From positions 3,550,501 through 3,614,500 of the forward strand of contig NZ_CP060436.1 of NCBI RefSeq assembly GCF_003590145.2: 64,000 nucleotides of DNA, read 5' to 3'. A program made the position numbers and the translations under genes. Position 1 is the first letter of the stretch. Every line of letters begins with the position of its first letter. The DNA comes from Pseudooceanicola algae (GTDB lineage: Bacteria > Pseudomonadota > Alphaproteobacteria > Rhodobacterales > Rhodobacteraceae). Shown here in pieces: positions 14,513 through 23,837 of the stretch. Under the pieces are notes generated by a model, which did no database searches, was not told where the DNA came from, and was given only the letters and a program-made list of their open reading frames with translations.

Positions 14513-14540
14513 AAGGGCCCTGCGCATGCGCAGGGCCCTT
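14513..14540 (+). terminator. Perfect palindromic terminator after atpC
   Basis: A 28-base perfect palindrome (AAGGGCCCTGCGCA and its complement) begins 25 bases after the atpC stop. It can fold on either strand, and the gene on the far side is convergent, so it may also stop read-through from the UPF0173 gene. The trailing T run is short. Confidence 0.8.
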
Positions 14541-14553
14541 GTCGTTCTGCCAA

Positions 14554-14632
14554 GTTTCCCTGTCGAAAATATCCCGGGGGGCGGTGCCGCGCCGCAGTCC
14601 GTCCCGACGGTTACCGGGGGGCAGAGCCCCCC
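14554..14632 (+). repeat. Dispersed bipartite intergenic repeat, copy 1
   Basis: Module 1 reads GTTTCCCTGTCGAAAATATC followed by CCGGGG, and module 2 is a GC hairpin GGGGGGC-AGA-GCCCCCC (14616-14632). The same two modules recur at 39246, 56008 and 62721, and in inverted variants at 35837-36058. Here module 2 lies 13 bases after the stop codon of the minus-strand UPF0173 gene. Confidence 0.8.
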
Positions 14633-14645
14633 GTACCCCCGCCGC

Positions 14646-15335
14646 TCAGATTTTGATCGCTTCCAGGACTTCTGGCTCGATCACCTTCACGCCCGGCAAC
14701 CCGGCCTTCAGCACCTCCGCATTCTGCTCCAGCAGCGGGAAGGTACGGTAATGCATCGGGATCACCACCTTGAAATCGAAGAAGGTCTTTGCCGCATAGG
14801 TCGCCCGCTTCATGTCCATGGTGTAATGCCCGCCGGCGCTCAGGATGCCGATATCCGGGGCATGCAGATCGTTGAACACCTGCATGTCTGCCATCACATC
14901 CGTATCGCCCGAGAAATAGATCACATGACCTTCACCGGCGATCATGAAGCCTGATTCCGTGCCCACGTAGACCGGTCCGCCCTCGCTCGGGATGGACGAG
15001 GAATGCGAGGCCTGCACCATGGTCACGGCGACCTTGCCGACCGATACGGTGCCGCCCTTGTTGAACCCGACGCAATCCACGCCCGTTCCGGCCCAATAGG
15101 AGGCCAGATCGGCGATGCAATAGATCGTCGCGCCGCTTTCGCGGGCCAGTGTCACCGCGTCGCTCGTATGATCGCCATGCCCGTGGGTGACGAAGATCGC
15201 CGTCACCCCGTCCACCGCTTCGGCGCGCCGGTCTGCGGGAAAGACCGGGTTGCCGGTCAGGTAGGGATCGATCAGCAGGACTTCTCCGGCGATCTCGATG
15301 CGAAACGACCCATGGCCAAGCCAGATGATTTTCAT
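14646..15335 (-). CDS. UPF0173 metal-dependent hydrolase
   Basis: A 229-residue MBL-fold protein of the UlaG/UPF0173 family. It opens with MKIIWLGHGSFRIE and has THGHGDHTSDAV as the metal-binding motif at about residue 50, then FSGDTDVMADM and VIPMHYRTFP with later ligands. Length is typical (about 230). The natural substrate of the family is unknown. It is divergent from the ceramidase-like gene and convergent with atpC. Confidence 0.9.
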   Translation of the reverse strand: MKIIWLGHGSFRIEIAGEVLLIDPYLTGNPVFPADRRAEAVDGVTAIFVTHGHGDHTSDAVTLARESGATIYCIADLASYWAGTGVDCVGFNKGGTVSVGKVAVTMVQASHSSSIPSEGGPVYVGTESGFMIAGEGHVIYFSGDTDVMADMQVFNDLHAPDIGILSAGGHYTMDMKRATYAAKTFFDFKVVIPMHYRTFPLLEQNAEVLKAGLPGVKVIEPEVLEAIKI

Positions 15336-15402
15336 GAATATGCCTCCTATCTTGTGTGCCGGAGCCTAGCCCAGTTTTCGCCCCGTGAAAGGCCCTCTGT
15401 TT

Positions 15403-16053
15403 ATGGACGCTCAGATCAATGCCTATTGCGAACGTCTGGGGCCGGGCCTTTGGGCCGAGCCGTTCAATGCGGTGACCAACCTCGCCTTCCTGCTGGCCGC
15501 CACGATGATGTGGCGGCGCAGCGCCGGGCTGCCGCTGGCCCGCGCGCTTTGCCTTGTTCTGGGCCTGATCGGCATCGGCTCGGGTCTGTTCCACAGCCGC
15601 GCGACCCCATGGTCGGCGGCGGCCGACACCCTGCCGATCCTGATCTTCATCCTGCTCTACATCTTTGCCGCGACCCGCGACATGCTGGCCGCCGGGCACC
15701 GGCAGGCTACGGTGCGCGCCGCGTTGGCCACGCTGGCGTTCATTCCGCTGACGATGGTGACAACGCCGCTGTTCGCCCGCCTGCCGCTTTACGGGGTCAG
15801 CGCGGCCTATATGCCGGTGCCGCTGCTGATCGCGCTTTACGCCGCGCTGCTGGCCCGGCGCGCGCCCCGTACGGCGCGGGATCTCGGTATCGGCGCGGGG
15901 CTGCTGATGCTGTCGCTCACTTTCCGCTCTCTCGACCACCCGCTTTGCGACGTGACCGGTGGGCTTGGCACGCATTTCCTGTGGCATATCCTGAACGCCG
16001 TGATGCTGGGCTGGATGATTGCCACCTATTGCCGCCACATGCGCGCCCACTGA
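15403..16053 (+). CDS. Ceramidase-like (CREST family) membrane hydrolase
   Basis: A 216-residue protein with about seven hydrophobic helices. Conserved residues of the alkaline ceramidase/CREST superfamily appear in order: EPFNAVTNLAFL, GSGLFHSRATPWSAAADTLP (His and Asp) and RSLDHPLCD...THFLWHILNA (His residues). These form a Zn site in characterised members that cleave amides within the membrane. Whether the substrate here is a ceramide or another lipid is unknown. ATG 15403 is chosen over GTG 15385. Confidence 0.8.
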   Translation: MDAQINAYCERLGPGLWAEPFNAVTNLAFLLAATMMWRRSAGLPLARALCLVLGLIGIGSGLFHSRATPWSAAADTLPILIFILLYIFAATRDMLAAGHRQATVRAALATLAFIPLTMVTTPLFARLPLYGVSAAYMPVPLLIALYAALLARRAPRTARDLGIGAGLLMLSLTFRSLDHPLCDVTGGLGTHFLWHILNAVMLGWMIATYCRHMRAH

Positions 16054-16063
16054 CCGGGGGCAC

Positions 16064-16114
16064 GCCACCTGGACTGCCTTGCGGCGTCTCGCCCCGCAAA
16101 TGCAGGCAGGTGGC
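16064..16114 (+). other. Nested stem-loop between the ceramidase-like gene and gatC
   Basis: An outer stem GCCACCTG (16064-16071) / CAGGTGGC (16107-16114) encloses an inner stem TTGCGG (16079-16084) / CCGCAA (16094-16099). It lies 11 bases after the upstream stop and 85 bases before gatC. It may be a terminator or part of a gatC leader; there is no T run. Confidence 0.5.
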
Positions 16115-16198
16115 GGCGTCACGTGCTTGCGGGCCGGGCTTCCGGGCGCTAAACCCATGCCGATCAGAAGCGCCCAACCGAACCAGAAAGAGGCTCCG

Positions 16199-16486
16199 AT
16201 GTCGATCGACACCGCAACCGCCGCCAAGGTGGCGAAACTGGCCCGTATCAAGGTCGAGGAAGACCAGCTGCCCGCGCTGGCGGAAGAATTCAACACGATC
16301 CTCGGCTTCATCGAACAGTTGAACGAGGTCGATGTGGAGGGCGTGGAGCCGATGACCTCGGTCACGCCGCAACGCCTGAAACGGCGCGAGGATGTCGTCA
16401 CCGAAGGCAGCCAGCAGGCCAGGATCCTGGCCAATGCGCCCGATGCCCGCGAAGGCTTTTTCGCCGTGCCCAAGGTTGTCGAGTAA
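16199..16486 (+). CDS. gatC: Asp-tRNA(Asn)/Glu-tRNA(Gln) amidotransferase subunit C
   Basis: A 95-residue subunit that stabilises GatA in the complex converting misacylated Glu-tRNA(Gln) or Asp-tRNA(Asn) to the amide. The family pattern is clear: VAKLARIKVEEDQLPALAEE, ILGFIEQLNEVDVEGVEPM and the C-terminal APDAREGFFAVPKVVE. ATG 16199 has AAAGAGG 6 bases upstream. gatA follows 51 bp downstream. gatB is not in the window. Confidence 0.95.
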   Translation: MSIDTATAAKVAKLARIKVEEDQLPALAEEFNTILGFIEQLNEVDVEGVEPMTSVTPQRLKRREDVVTEGSQQARILANAPDAREGFFAVPKVVE

Positions 16487-16537
16487 CTCCCGGCTGCTCC
16501 GACCCCTCCCTTTGCCTGCCGTCCGAAAGGCACCGAC

Positions 16538-18025
16538 ATGACCGAACTGAACACGTTGAAAATCGCCGAGGCCCGTGACGCGCTGCGCAAGGGCGATGTG
16601 ACCTCTGCCGAGCTGACCGAGGCCTGCCTGTCCGCGATCGACACCGCCGGGGCGCTGAACGCCTTCGTGCACAACACCGCCGACATCGCCCGCCGCCAGG
16701 CCGCCGCCGCAGACGCCCGCATCAAGGCCGGCGACGCGCCGGCCATGTGCGGCATCCCGCTGGGGATCAAGGACCTGTTCTGCACCAAGGGCGTGCCGAG
16801 CCAGGCTGCATCGAACATCCTCGAGGGCTTCAAGCCCGAATACGAATCCACCGTCACGCAAAACCTGTTCGACGCCGGTGCGGTCATGCTGGGCAAGCTG
16901 AACATGGACGAATTCGCCATGGGCTCGTCGAACGAGACCTCGTGCTATGGCAATGCGGTGAACCCGTGGCGGCGCGCCGATGACGAAACCGCGCTGACGC
17001 CGGGCGGGTCCTCGGGCGGGTCGGCTTCGGCGGTTTCCGCCGACCTCTGCCTTGCGGCCACCGGCACCGATACCGGCGGTTCGATCCGCCAGCCCGCCGC
17101 CTTCACCGGCATCACCGGGATCAAGCCGACCTACGGGCGCTGCTCCCGCTGGGGCGTGGTGGCTTTTGCCAGCTCTCTCGATCAGGCCGGTCCGATGACC
17201 AAGGACGTGCGTGATGCGGCGATCATGCTGCAGGCCATGTGCTCCTATGACGCGAAGGATTCCACCAGCGCGGACATCCCGGTGCCCGATTTCGAGGCGA
17301 TGCTGACCGGGGACATCAAGGGCAAGGTCATCGGTATTCCGAAGGAATATCAGATGGACGGCATCCCGGCCGAGATCGACGCCCTCTGGGCCGAAGGCAA
17401 GGCGATGCTCGCCGATGCCGGTGCCACGATCCGCGACATTTCCCTGCCGCACACGAAATACGCGCTGCCTGCCTATTACGTGATTGCCCCGGCCGAGGCG
17501 TCTTCCAACCTCGCGCGGTATGACGGAGTGCGCTATGGCCACCGCGCCAAGCTGGCGGCGGGCGACGGCATCACCGAGATGTACGAAAAGACCCGCGCCG
17601 AAGGCTTCGGCCACGAGGTCCAGCGCCGCGTGATGGTCGGCACCTACGTCCTGAGCGCGGGCTTCTACGACGCCTATTACAACCGCGCCCGCCGGGTCCG
17701 TGCCCTGATCAAGAAGGACTTCGATGATGTCTTCGCCGCCGGGGTCGATGCGATCCTGACGCCGGCGACCCCCTCGGCCGCCTTCGGGCTGGGCGAGATG
17801 GCGGACGCCGATCCCGTGGCGATGTACCTGAACGATGTCTTCACCGTCACGGTGAATCTGGCCGGTCTGCCGGGCATCGCGGTGCCGACGGGGACCGACC
17901 GCCAGGGCCTGCCGCTGGGGCTGCAACTGATCGGGCGGCCCTGGGAAGAAGGCGATCTGCTGAACACCGCCTATGCGCTGGAGCAGGCCGCAGGCTTTGT
18001 TTCCAAGCCCGCGAAATGGTGGTAA
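16538..18025 (+). CDS. gatA: Asp-tRNA(Asn)/Glu-tRNA(Gln) amidotransferase subunit A
   Basis: A 495-residue amidase-signature enzyme that hydrolyses glutamine and supplies ammonia for tRNA-dependent amidation. The Ser-cisSer-Lys triad is visible: Lys in [14 protein letters not shown], the serines in [10 protein letters not shown] and [17 protein letters not shown]. Length matches the family (about 490). It is in an operon with gatC. Confidence 0.97.
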   Translation: MTELNTLKIAEARDALRKGDVTSAELTEACLSAIDTAGALNAFVHNTADIARRQAAAADARIKAGDAPAMCGIPLGIKDLFCTKGVPSQAASNILEGFKPEYESTVTQNLFDAGAVMLGKLNMDEFAMGSSNETSCYGNAVNPWRRADDETALTPGGSSGGSASAVSADLCLAATGTDTGGSIRQPAAFTGITGIKPTYGRCSRWGVVAFASSLDQAGPMTKDVRDAAIMLQAMCSYDAKDSTSADIPVPDFEAMLTGDIKGKVIGIPKEYQMDGIPAEIDALWAEGKAMLADAGATIRDISLPHTKYALPAYYVIAPAEASSNLARYDGVRYGHRAKLAAGDGITEMYEKTRAEGFGHEVQRRVMVGTYVLSAGFYDAYYNRARRVRALIKKDFDDVFAAGVDAILTPATPSAAFGLGEMADADPVAMYLNDVFTVTVNLAGLPGIAVPTGTDRQGLPLGLQLIGRPWEEGDLLNTAYALEQAAGFVSKPAKWW

Positions 18026-18123
18026 GGCGCTAGGCCTAGCTGCCGCCCCGGGCGCAGCGCGGCCTTGCGGGCCGCGCGATCGCAGGGCAATCTGGGCGGC
18101 AACAGCAGAGCAGAGTGACCTCG

Positions 18124-18867
18124 ATGCGCAAAGTGATGACGGCCCTGGCCCTTCTGGGACTTGCGGCCTGTACCGAACCGACCGGCGGCAGCAGCTATTC
18201 GGTGTCCAGCCAATATGCCCGCGAACGCGAGCTGATCCTGCAAGGCGGCGGAAGCGCCCCCGGAGGGACCTCTGGCGGCGTACCCGCGGCACCCTCGGTG
18301 TCGTCCCAGCCCCTGTCGGCCATGAGCGCGGGCACCGCAGCGGCGGCCAGCGCAACCGCCTATTCCAGCGGCAGCAGCATCGCCGCCGATACCGAAGCCG
18401 CGCTGAATTCCGGTCAGACTCCGCTACAGGCCAGCCCGTCGAACCCGCCGCCCGAGGCGATCAATGCGCTTGGCATCTCACAGGAAAACAATTTCGACGC
18501 GGTTGGGGAACAGCGGTCTGCCCAGCAGGACGCCGCCTTCATCGCCGAAAACCGTGCCCGTTACGAACAGGTGCAGCCGACGGCCCTGCCGGAACGGGCC
18601 GAGGTTGGACCGAACCTCGCCGCCTACGCCCTGCAGACCAGCACCCCGGTGGGGCAGCCTGTCTATTCGCGCAGCACCATCTTCGCGGAATCCCGGCACA
18701 ACCGGAATTGTGCGCAATACCCTTCGCCCGATCTGGCGCAGTCCGATTTCCTGAAGCGGGGCGGCCCGAACAAGGACCCCAGGATGCTGGATCCGGATGG
18801 CGACGGCTATGCCTGTAGCTGGGATCCCGCGCCCTTCCGTCGCGCGGCCGCAGCCGCCAACGGCTGA
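18124..18867 (+). CDS. Lipoprotein with C-terminal Excalibur domain
   Basis: About 247 residues. ATG 18124 gives a lipoprotein signal MRKVMTALALLGLAAC with lipobox LAAC, so Cys16 should be lipidated. The middle is Ala/Ser/Gly-rich and probably disordered. The last ~55 residues (RNCAQYPSPDLAQ..., DPDGDGYACSWDPAPFR) form an Excalibur calcium-binding domain with the DxDxDGxxC pattern. Such domains are found in envelope proteins and nucleases; no catalytic domain is seen here. The amidase gene starts 9 bases after it, suggesting joint expression and a cell-wall role. Confidence 0.75.
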   Translation: MRKVMTALALLGLAACTEPTGGSSYSVSSQYARERELILQGGGSAPGGTSGGVPAAPSVSSQPLSAMSAGTAAAASATAYSSGSSIAADTEAALNSGQTPLQASPSNPPPEAINALGISQENNFDAVGEQRSAQQDAAFIAENRARYEQVQPTALPERAEVGPNLAAYALQTSTPVGQPVYSRSTIFAESRHNRNCAQYPSPDLAQSDFLKRGGPNKDPRMLDPDGDGYACSWDPAPFRRAAAAANG

Positions 18868-18876
18868 GCCCGTTTG

Positions 18877-19584
18877 ATGGCGCAAGCCCCGGATCAGCCG
18901 GATGCGATCTGGCGCCCGTCGCCCAATGTGAATGACCGGCGCGGCGCGGCCCTGCCGGATATCATCGTGCTGCACTACACCGCCATGCAAAGCGCCGAAG
19001 CCGCGTTGCAGCGCCTTTGCGATCCCGCGCCGCCAGCGGATCTGTCCCCGGTGTCCTGCCACTACCTGATCGGCGAGGACGGTCGGCTCTGGCAGCTTTG
19101 CCCCGAGGCCAGACGTGCCTGGCACGCCGGGCAGGGGGCCTGGGCCGGTGTCGGGGACGTGAATTCACGCTCGATCGGGATCGAGCTGGCCAACCGCGCC
19201 GAGACCCCTTTTGCCGAAGGTCAGATGGCGGGGCTGGAACGTCTGCTGCCACAGATCATGGCGCGCTGGTCGATTCCGCCCGAACGGGTGATCGGGCATT
19301 CCGACATGGCGCCGCTGCGCAAATCCGATCCGGGCACGAAATTCGACTGGCGGCGGCTGGCGCGGCAGGATCTGTCGGTCTGGCCCGCGCCTGGGGGCCG
19401 CGACGAAGGCGATCTGATCACCGACCTGCGCCGCTTTGGCTACCCTGTCGACGACACCCCGCCAAAGGACCTTCTGGCGGCCTTCCGTCAGCGGTTTCGC
19501 CCCTGGGCCAGTGGCCCCGAAGCCGCCGACGACCGGATCATCGCCCGCGATCTGGCACGCCGTTTTCCGGCCGCGAAGGGCTGA
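18877..19584 (+). CDS. N-acetylmuramoyl-L-alanine amidase (AmpD-like)
   Basis: A 235-residue amidase_2 domain enzyme that cleaves the bond between N-acetylmuramic acid and L-Ala. Zn ligands fit IIVLHYTAM (first His) and VIGHSDMAPLRKSDPG (second His and Asp). It lacks an obvious signal peptide, which points to cytosolic recycling of anhydro-muropeptides as for AmpD. It starts at ATG 18877, 9 bases after the Excalibur lipoprotein gene, with a TTG directly before it. Confidence 0.88.
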   Translation: MAQAPDQPDAIWRPSPNVNDRRGAALPDIIVLHYTAMQSAEAALQRLCDPAPPADLSPVSCHYLIGEDGRLWQLCPEARRAWHAGQGAWAGVGDVNSRSIGIELANRAETPFAEGQMAGLERLLPQIMARWSIPPERVIGHSDMAPLRKSDPGTKFDWRRLARQDLSVWPAPGGRDEGDLITDLRRFGYPVDDTPPKDLLAAFRQRFRPWASGPEAADDRIIARDLARRFPAAKG

Positions 19585-19688
19585 TCCGCCCCGCCGGCGC
19601 GGGGTGTCCCGCGCGGAACCTGCCGTAGCGTGCCTCTTTCCGGTCCGAAGCCCTTGCCTGCGCCGGGACTTGGGCTTACCCCGTTGCA

Positions 19689-20513
19689 ATGAAAATTCTG
19701 TTCCTCGGAGATGTCATGGGCCGCGCCGGGCGCCGGGCCATCGACGAAACGCTGCCCCGCATGCGCGCGGCCTGGAAGCTCGACTTCATTGTGGTGAATG
19801 GCGAGAACGCCAGCCATGGCAACGGGCTGACCGGCGACCATGCCAAGGCCTTCCTGCAGGCGGGTGCCGATGTCATCACGCTTGGCGACCATGCCTTTGA
19901 TCAGCGCGACATGCTGCAATATATCGACAGTGAACCGCGTATCATCCGGCCGCTGAACTTTGCCAAGGATGCGCCCGGCCGCGGCCATGGCGTCTTTTTG
20001 GCGACCAACGGGCGCAAGGTGCTGGTGACGCAGGTGCTGGGTCAGGTCTTCATGAAGCGGCCCTTCGAGGATCCCTTCAGCCATGTCGAAGCGGTGCTGA
20101 AAAAGTACCCCGCGGGCGGCATGGTGCAGGCCTCACTGGTCGATGTGCACTGCGAGGCGACCTCGGAGAAGATGGCCATGGGCCATTTCTGCGATGGACG
20201 CGCCAGTGTCGTGGTCGGCACCCATACCCATGTGCCCACCGGCGACGCACAGATCCTGAACAAGGGCACCGCCTACCTGAGTGATGCGGGCATGACCGGC
20301 GATTACGACAGCGTCATCGGCATGGACAAGGCCGAGCCGATGCGACGCTTCATCACCGGCATGGCCAAGGGCCGCTTTACCCCCGCCGATGGCGAGGCGA
20401 CCCTGTCGGGTCTCTATGTCGAGACCGACGATCGCACGGGCCGTGCTACGCGGGTTGTGCCGGTTCGTCAGGGCGGCCGCCTGGCCCCGTCGGGACCTGC
20501 ACCGCTTGAATGA
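19689..20513 (+). CDS. YmdB-like TIGR00282 metallophosphoesterase
   Basis: A 274-residue calcineurin-like phosphoesterase. Metal-binding motifs appear in order: FLGDVMGRAGR, VVNGENASHGNGLT, TLGDHAFDQRDM, DVHCEATSEK and VVGTHTHVPTGD. Relatives (YmdB of Bacillus) hydrolyse 2',3'-cyclic nucleotides and affect RNA turnover. The third motif reads GDH where many family members have GNH. The 104 bp before it hold no gene. Confidence 0.88.
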   Translation: MKILFLGDVMGRAGRRAIDETLPRMRAAWKLDFIVVNGENASHGNGLTGDHAKAFLQAGADVITLGDHAFDQRDMLQYIDSEPRIIRPLNFAKDAPGRGHGVFLATNGRKVLVTQVLGQVFMKRPFEDPFSHVEAVLKKYPAGGMVQASLVDVHCEATSEKMAMGHFCDGRASVVVGTHTHVPTGDAQILNKGTAYLSDAGMTGDYDSVIGMDKAEPMRRFITGMAKGRFTPADGEATLSGLYVETDDRTGRATRVVPVRQGGRLAPSGPAPLE

Positions 20514-20569
20514 TCCCGGCGTATGCGGGGGTGTCGGGCAAGCGCCGATAGCCACGCAGCCTCGGGTCC

Positions 20570-21313
20570 CTAGCAAAGCGTGAGGCCCTTCGGGCAGGCG
20601 CCAAGGCCAAGTGCGGCCTTCACGGCGGCCATCCGGTCCGCATTGGGCGGGTGAGTGCCAAGGAATTCCTGGCTCGGGTCCGGCAACCGGTCGAAATAAA
20701 GCGCGCCGATCAGCGGATCATAGCCAGCGGCCCTGGCGATCTGGGCGCCAAGGTAATCCGCGTCCAGTTCGAACTGCTTGGCATAGCTATGCGCGCCCAG
20801 GGCGGCGCCAAGTTCGCTTGCCCGGCGGATGCCGGTGCGGCTGGCCCCGGCCTGTGTCGCGGCCTGCTCATAGACGCGGGCCTGGGCCTCCGCATATTCC
20901 TGCTGCTTGGCCAGATGGTCGAGGATATGGTGCGAGGCCTCGTGGCTCATGACGAAAGCCAGCTCGTTCGGGTTCCGCATGTCGTCGATCAGCGCGATGG
21001 TGAAGATCAGCACCGGGTTGCCGTCCTTGTCGAGCGTCTGAAAGGCGTTGGCAGGCTGGCGTCGGCGGGTGTCGATGGCGATGCGGAAATCGCAATACGC
21101 GTCCTTGCGGAGGTTCCGGCACACCTGTTCGGCCACGGGTTCGACCGTATCGACGACCTCGGCAAACTGGCGGGCGGCGGCGTCATGGCTGATCTGGCCG
21201 GCAGTGGAGGCGTCAGGGGCGGCACCGCCCGGGGTAACGATCTCTTCGGGAAGGATCGCGCAGCCGGAAAGGGCCATCGTCCCGGCCAGGATCGCCGCCG
21301 TCCATGCCTTCAT
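20570..21313 (-). CDS. M48-family metallopeptidase lipoprotein
   Basis: About 247 residues. ATG 21313 yields the lipoprotein signal MKAWTAAILAGTMALSGC, so it is anchored to a membrane. The zinc site HEASH (HExxH) follows FVMSHEASHHILDHLAKQ and the third ligand Glu lies in QFELDADYLGAQ. The family includes BepA/LoiP-type proteases that act in outer-membrane quality control. GTG 21346 would add 11 residues before the signal and is less likely. It is convergent with the YmdB-like gene. Confidence 0.88.
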   Translation of the reverse strand: MKAWTAAILAGTMALSGCAILPEEIVTPGGAAPDASTAGQISHDAAARQFAEVVDTVEPVAEQVCRNLRKDAYCDFRIAIDTRRRQPANAFQTLDKDGNPVLIFTIALIDDMRNPNELAFVMSHEASHHILDHLAKQQEYAEAQARVYEQAATQAGASRTGIRRASELGAALGAHSYAKQFELDADYLGAQIARAAGYDPLIGALYFDRLPDPSQEFLGTHPPNADRMAAVKAALGLGACPKGLTLC

Positions 21314-21438
21314 CTTGCCTGCCGCCCTTCGTTTTGCCTGCCCCACCCTAGCCGCTGGGCCTGGCGAAGGCAGCAGAAAATCCGGGCTTGAAGAAAAGTC
21401 GGATTTCCCGCGTTGCAGGAACGCGCTAGTCTGCCTTC

Positions 21439-21687
21439 ATGTTTACCATCGAACACGAATTCGACTGCACCGTCGTGACCCTAGTGGATGACGGCCCCGC
21501 CCCCCTTCAGGAGGACGTGGTCATCAATGCTTTCGAGGAATGCATCACGGTCGAGCAATACGATGCCCGGCTGGACGAGATGCGTGTCGTCACCCTGTCG
21601 ATGAGCCAGTTGCGGGATCTGAAGGCGGCGCTGAACCTGCCCGAGGGCAGCTATGTCCTCGCTCCGACGGCCCCGACGAAGGGCTGA
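21439..21687 (+). CDS. Conserved hypothetical small acidic protein
   Basis: An 82-residue acidic protein (MFTIEHEFDCTVVTLVDDG...) without signal, membrane segment or known motif. Its regular codon usage and position between convergent/divergent genes support a real gene. I do not recognise its function; similar small proteins are found in relatives. No strong ribosome-binding site is seen before ATG 21439. Confidence 0.6.
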   Translation: MFTIEHEFDCTVVTLVDDGPAPLQEDVVINAFEECITVEQYDARLDEMRVVTLSMSQLRDLKAALNLPEGSYVLAPTAPTKG

Positions 21688-21714
21688 GGCGGCTCGCCGG
21701 CCCCTTCGCGGCGC

Positions 21715-21984
21715 CTAGTCGAGGCGAAACACCTTGTCCCGCGCTTTCTGTCCCCGGATCAGCCGCAGGGACGTCGGCGGCACGCCAAGTGCCTTGGCCA
21801 GCATCCGGCGCACCGCGTCATTGGCCTTGCCATCCTGCGGGGTGGCGGTGGTGTAGACGCGCAGGCCCTCTTCTTCGGGTCCGGCGTCGGTGATCCGGTC
21901 CCGCGCGGCCTTCGGCGTCACGCGCAGCGCGATCTCTGCACCGGGGCGGGCCAGGTGCGACAGGTCAGGCGGTTTTGGGGCCAT
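21715..21984 (-). CDS. DUF167 (YggU-type) protein
   Basis: An 89-residue protein with the DUF167 core: IALRVTPKAARDRI, LRVYTTATPQDGKANDAVRRMLAKALGVP and RLIRGQKARDKVF. ATG 21984 has AAGGA about 7 bases upstream; the longer reading to 22068 is not supported. The family is cytosolic, widespread and without a settled function. It is divergent from the histone-deacetylase-like gene. Confidence 0.9.
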   Translation of the reverse strand: MAPKPPDLSHLARPGAEIALRVTPKAARDRITDAGPEEEGLRVYTTATPQDGKANDAVRRMLAKALGVPPTSLRLIRGQKARDKVFRLD

Positions 21985-22061
21985 CGGAAATCCTTTCGCA
22001 GGCAGAGTTGCAGTCCCGCAGCGAAAAGGCCAGTCTGCCCGCGATTGCAGCGGAGGCACCA

Positions 22062-23168
22062 ATGACACGGACGGGATTTTACTGGGACGAACGGTGTTTC
22101 TGGCATGCGGGGGGCAATTATGCCCTGACGATGCCGATCGGCGGATTTGTTCAGCCTCTGGCCGCCGGTGGTCTGCCCGAAAGCCCCGAAACCAAGCGCC
22201 GTCTGCGCAACCTGATGGAGGTCTCGGGGATCACCGCCGACCTGCACATGACCTCGGCCCCTGCGGCCAGTCACGAGGATCTGCGCCGCGTGCACCCGGA
22301 AAGCTATCTGAGGGATTTCAAGGCGATGTCCGACGCGGGCGGCGGAGAGCTTGGCCTGCGCACCCCCTTTGCCCAGGGCGGTTACGAGATCGCCGCGCTT
22401 TCTGCCGGTCTGGCCAGTCAGGCGCTGCTGGACGTGATGCAGGGCAAGCGGCGCAATGCCTATGCCCTGTCGCGCCCGCCGGGGCATCATTGCCTGCCCG
22501 ACTGGCCCAATGGCTTCTGCCTGATGGCCAATATCGCCATCGCCATCGAAGCCGCCCAGGCGCGCGGGCTGGCGGGGCGGGTCGCGGTCATCGACTGGGA
22601 CGTGCACCACGGCAATGGCACGGAACATATCTATTACGAGCGGGACGATGTGCTGACGATTTCGCTGCATCAGGAACGCAACTATCCGCTGGATACCGGC
22701 GATACTGCCGACCGGGGGCGCGGGGCCGGGCTGGGCTGCAACATCAACCTGCCGCTGCCGCCGGGCACCGGGCACAAGGGCTATCTTCAGACGATGGAGC
22801 GGATCGTGCTGCCCGCCGTCGACGCCTTTGCGCCTGACGTGATCATTGTTGCCTGCGGGTTCGATGCCGGGATCTATGATCCCATCGCGCGGATGCTTTG
22901 CACGGCCGAGACGTTCGGCGCGATGACGCGGCAGGTCATGGATCTGGCCGACAGGCTTTGCGACGGTCGCCTGCTGCTGGTGCACGAAGGCGGCTATTCC
23001 GAAGCCTATGTGCCCTTCTGCGGGCACCGGGTGATGGAGGTCCTTTCTGGCTCGAAGCACGTCGTGCCCGATCCAATGGCGGCCACCGTGGCGCAGCGCC
23101 AGCCGGGGGCGCGGTTCGATGCCTTCCTGACCGGCTGGATCGACGATCTGGCCGAAGCGGTGCTGTGA
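22062..23168 (+). CDS. Histone deacetylase-like (class II) amidohydrolase
   Basis: A 368-residue arginase/deacetylase-fold zinc enzyme. Catalytic and metal residues are present: SRPPGHH (His-His dyad), DWDVHHGNGTEHIYY (Asp and His ligands) and VACGFDAG (Asp). Bacterial relatives deacetylate acetylpolyamines or other small amides; the substrate here is unknown. ATG 22062 has GGAGG 6 bases upstream, which settles the start against the upstream frame at 21975. Confidence 0.88.
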   Translation: MTRTGFYWDERCFWHAGGNYALTMPIGGFVQPLAAGGLPESPETKRRLRNLMEVSGITADLHMTSAPAASHEDLRRVHPESYLRDFKAMSDAGGGELGLRTPFAQGGYEIAALSAGLASQALLDVMQGKRRNAYALSRPPGHHCLPDWPNGFCLMANIAIAIEAAQARGLAGRVAVIDWDVHHGNGTEHIYYERDDVLTISLHQERNYPLDTGDTADRGRGAGLGCNINLPLPPGTGHKGYLQTMERIVLPAVDAFAPDVIIVACGFDAGIYDPIARMLCTAETFGAMTRQVMDLADRLCDGRLLLVHEGGYSEAYVPFCGHRVMEVLSGSKHVVPDPMAATVAQRQPGARFDAFLTGWIDDLAEAVL

Positions 23169-23258
23169 CGACCGTGCCGTTCTGCCAATCACGGTGGTCA
23201 CCCCGTTGAATTCACCGCGCAAAACCCCGATATCAGTCGCGACCAAACGGAGAACCTC

Positions 23259-23837
23259 ATGCCAGATCCCAACCCGGCGGCGCTCGAATTCCTGCTGACC
23301 CGCCGTTCGCGGCCCGCAAAGACGCTGAAGGCCCCCGGTCCCGACCGGGCTGCCCTTGAGCCGCTGCTGAAGGCCGCCCTGCGCACGCCGGATCACGGCA
23401 AGCTTGAGCCCTGGCGCCTTGTGGTCATCGAAGGCGCGGCCTTCCCGAGGCTGGCCGAACTGGCCGAAACGCGGGGCCGCGCGCTTGGCAAGGACGATGC
23501 CGCGCTGGCCAAGGGGCGCCAGCAGTTCGACCAGGGCATCCTTGCGGTGGCCGTGATCGAAAGCCCGAAGGACCACCCCAATGTGCCCGAGCTAGAGCAG
23601 ACCTATTCCGCCGGCGCTGTTTGCCTTGCGTTGCTGAACGCTGCGCTTGCGGCGGGCTGGGGGGCGAACTGGCTTAGCGGCTGGCCGTCCCATGACCGGG
23701 GTTTCATGGAGCAGGGCCTTGGCCTTGCCGCCCATGAACGTATCGCCGGTTTCATACATATCGCCACCGAAACCAATGCCGCGCCGGAACGGCCGCGCCC
23801 GGATCTGGAAAGCATGACCACATGGATTTCGGACTGA
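23259..23837 (+). CDS. Nitroreductase family protein (YdjA-like)
   Basis: A 192-residue FMN-dependent oxidoreductase of the short nitroreductase type. Motifs: FLLTRRSRPAKTL near the N-terminus, RTPDHGKLEPWRLVVIEG (FMN binding) and SAGAVCLALLNAALAAGWGANWLSGW. It uses NAD(P)H to reduce nitro compounds or quinones; the physiological substrate is unknown. The downstream EI24 gene overlaps its 3' end by 16 bases, so they are probably co-translated. Confidence 0.88.
   Translation: MPDPNPAALEFLLTRRSRPAKTLKAPGPDRAALEPLLKAALRTPDHGKLEPWRLVVIEGAAFPRLAELAETRGRALGKDDAALAKGRQQFDQGILAVAVIESPKDHPNVPELEQTYSAGAVCLALLNAALAAGWGANWLSGWPSHDRGFMEQGLGLAAHERIAGFIHIATETNAAPERPRPDLESMTTWISD

Noticed and set aside
15917-18355. 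812-codon minus-strand ORF opposite gatC-gatA
   Set aside because: It covers two intact conserved genes and several gene boundaries; a shadow of high GC content.
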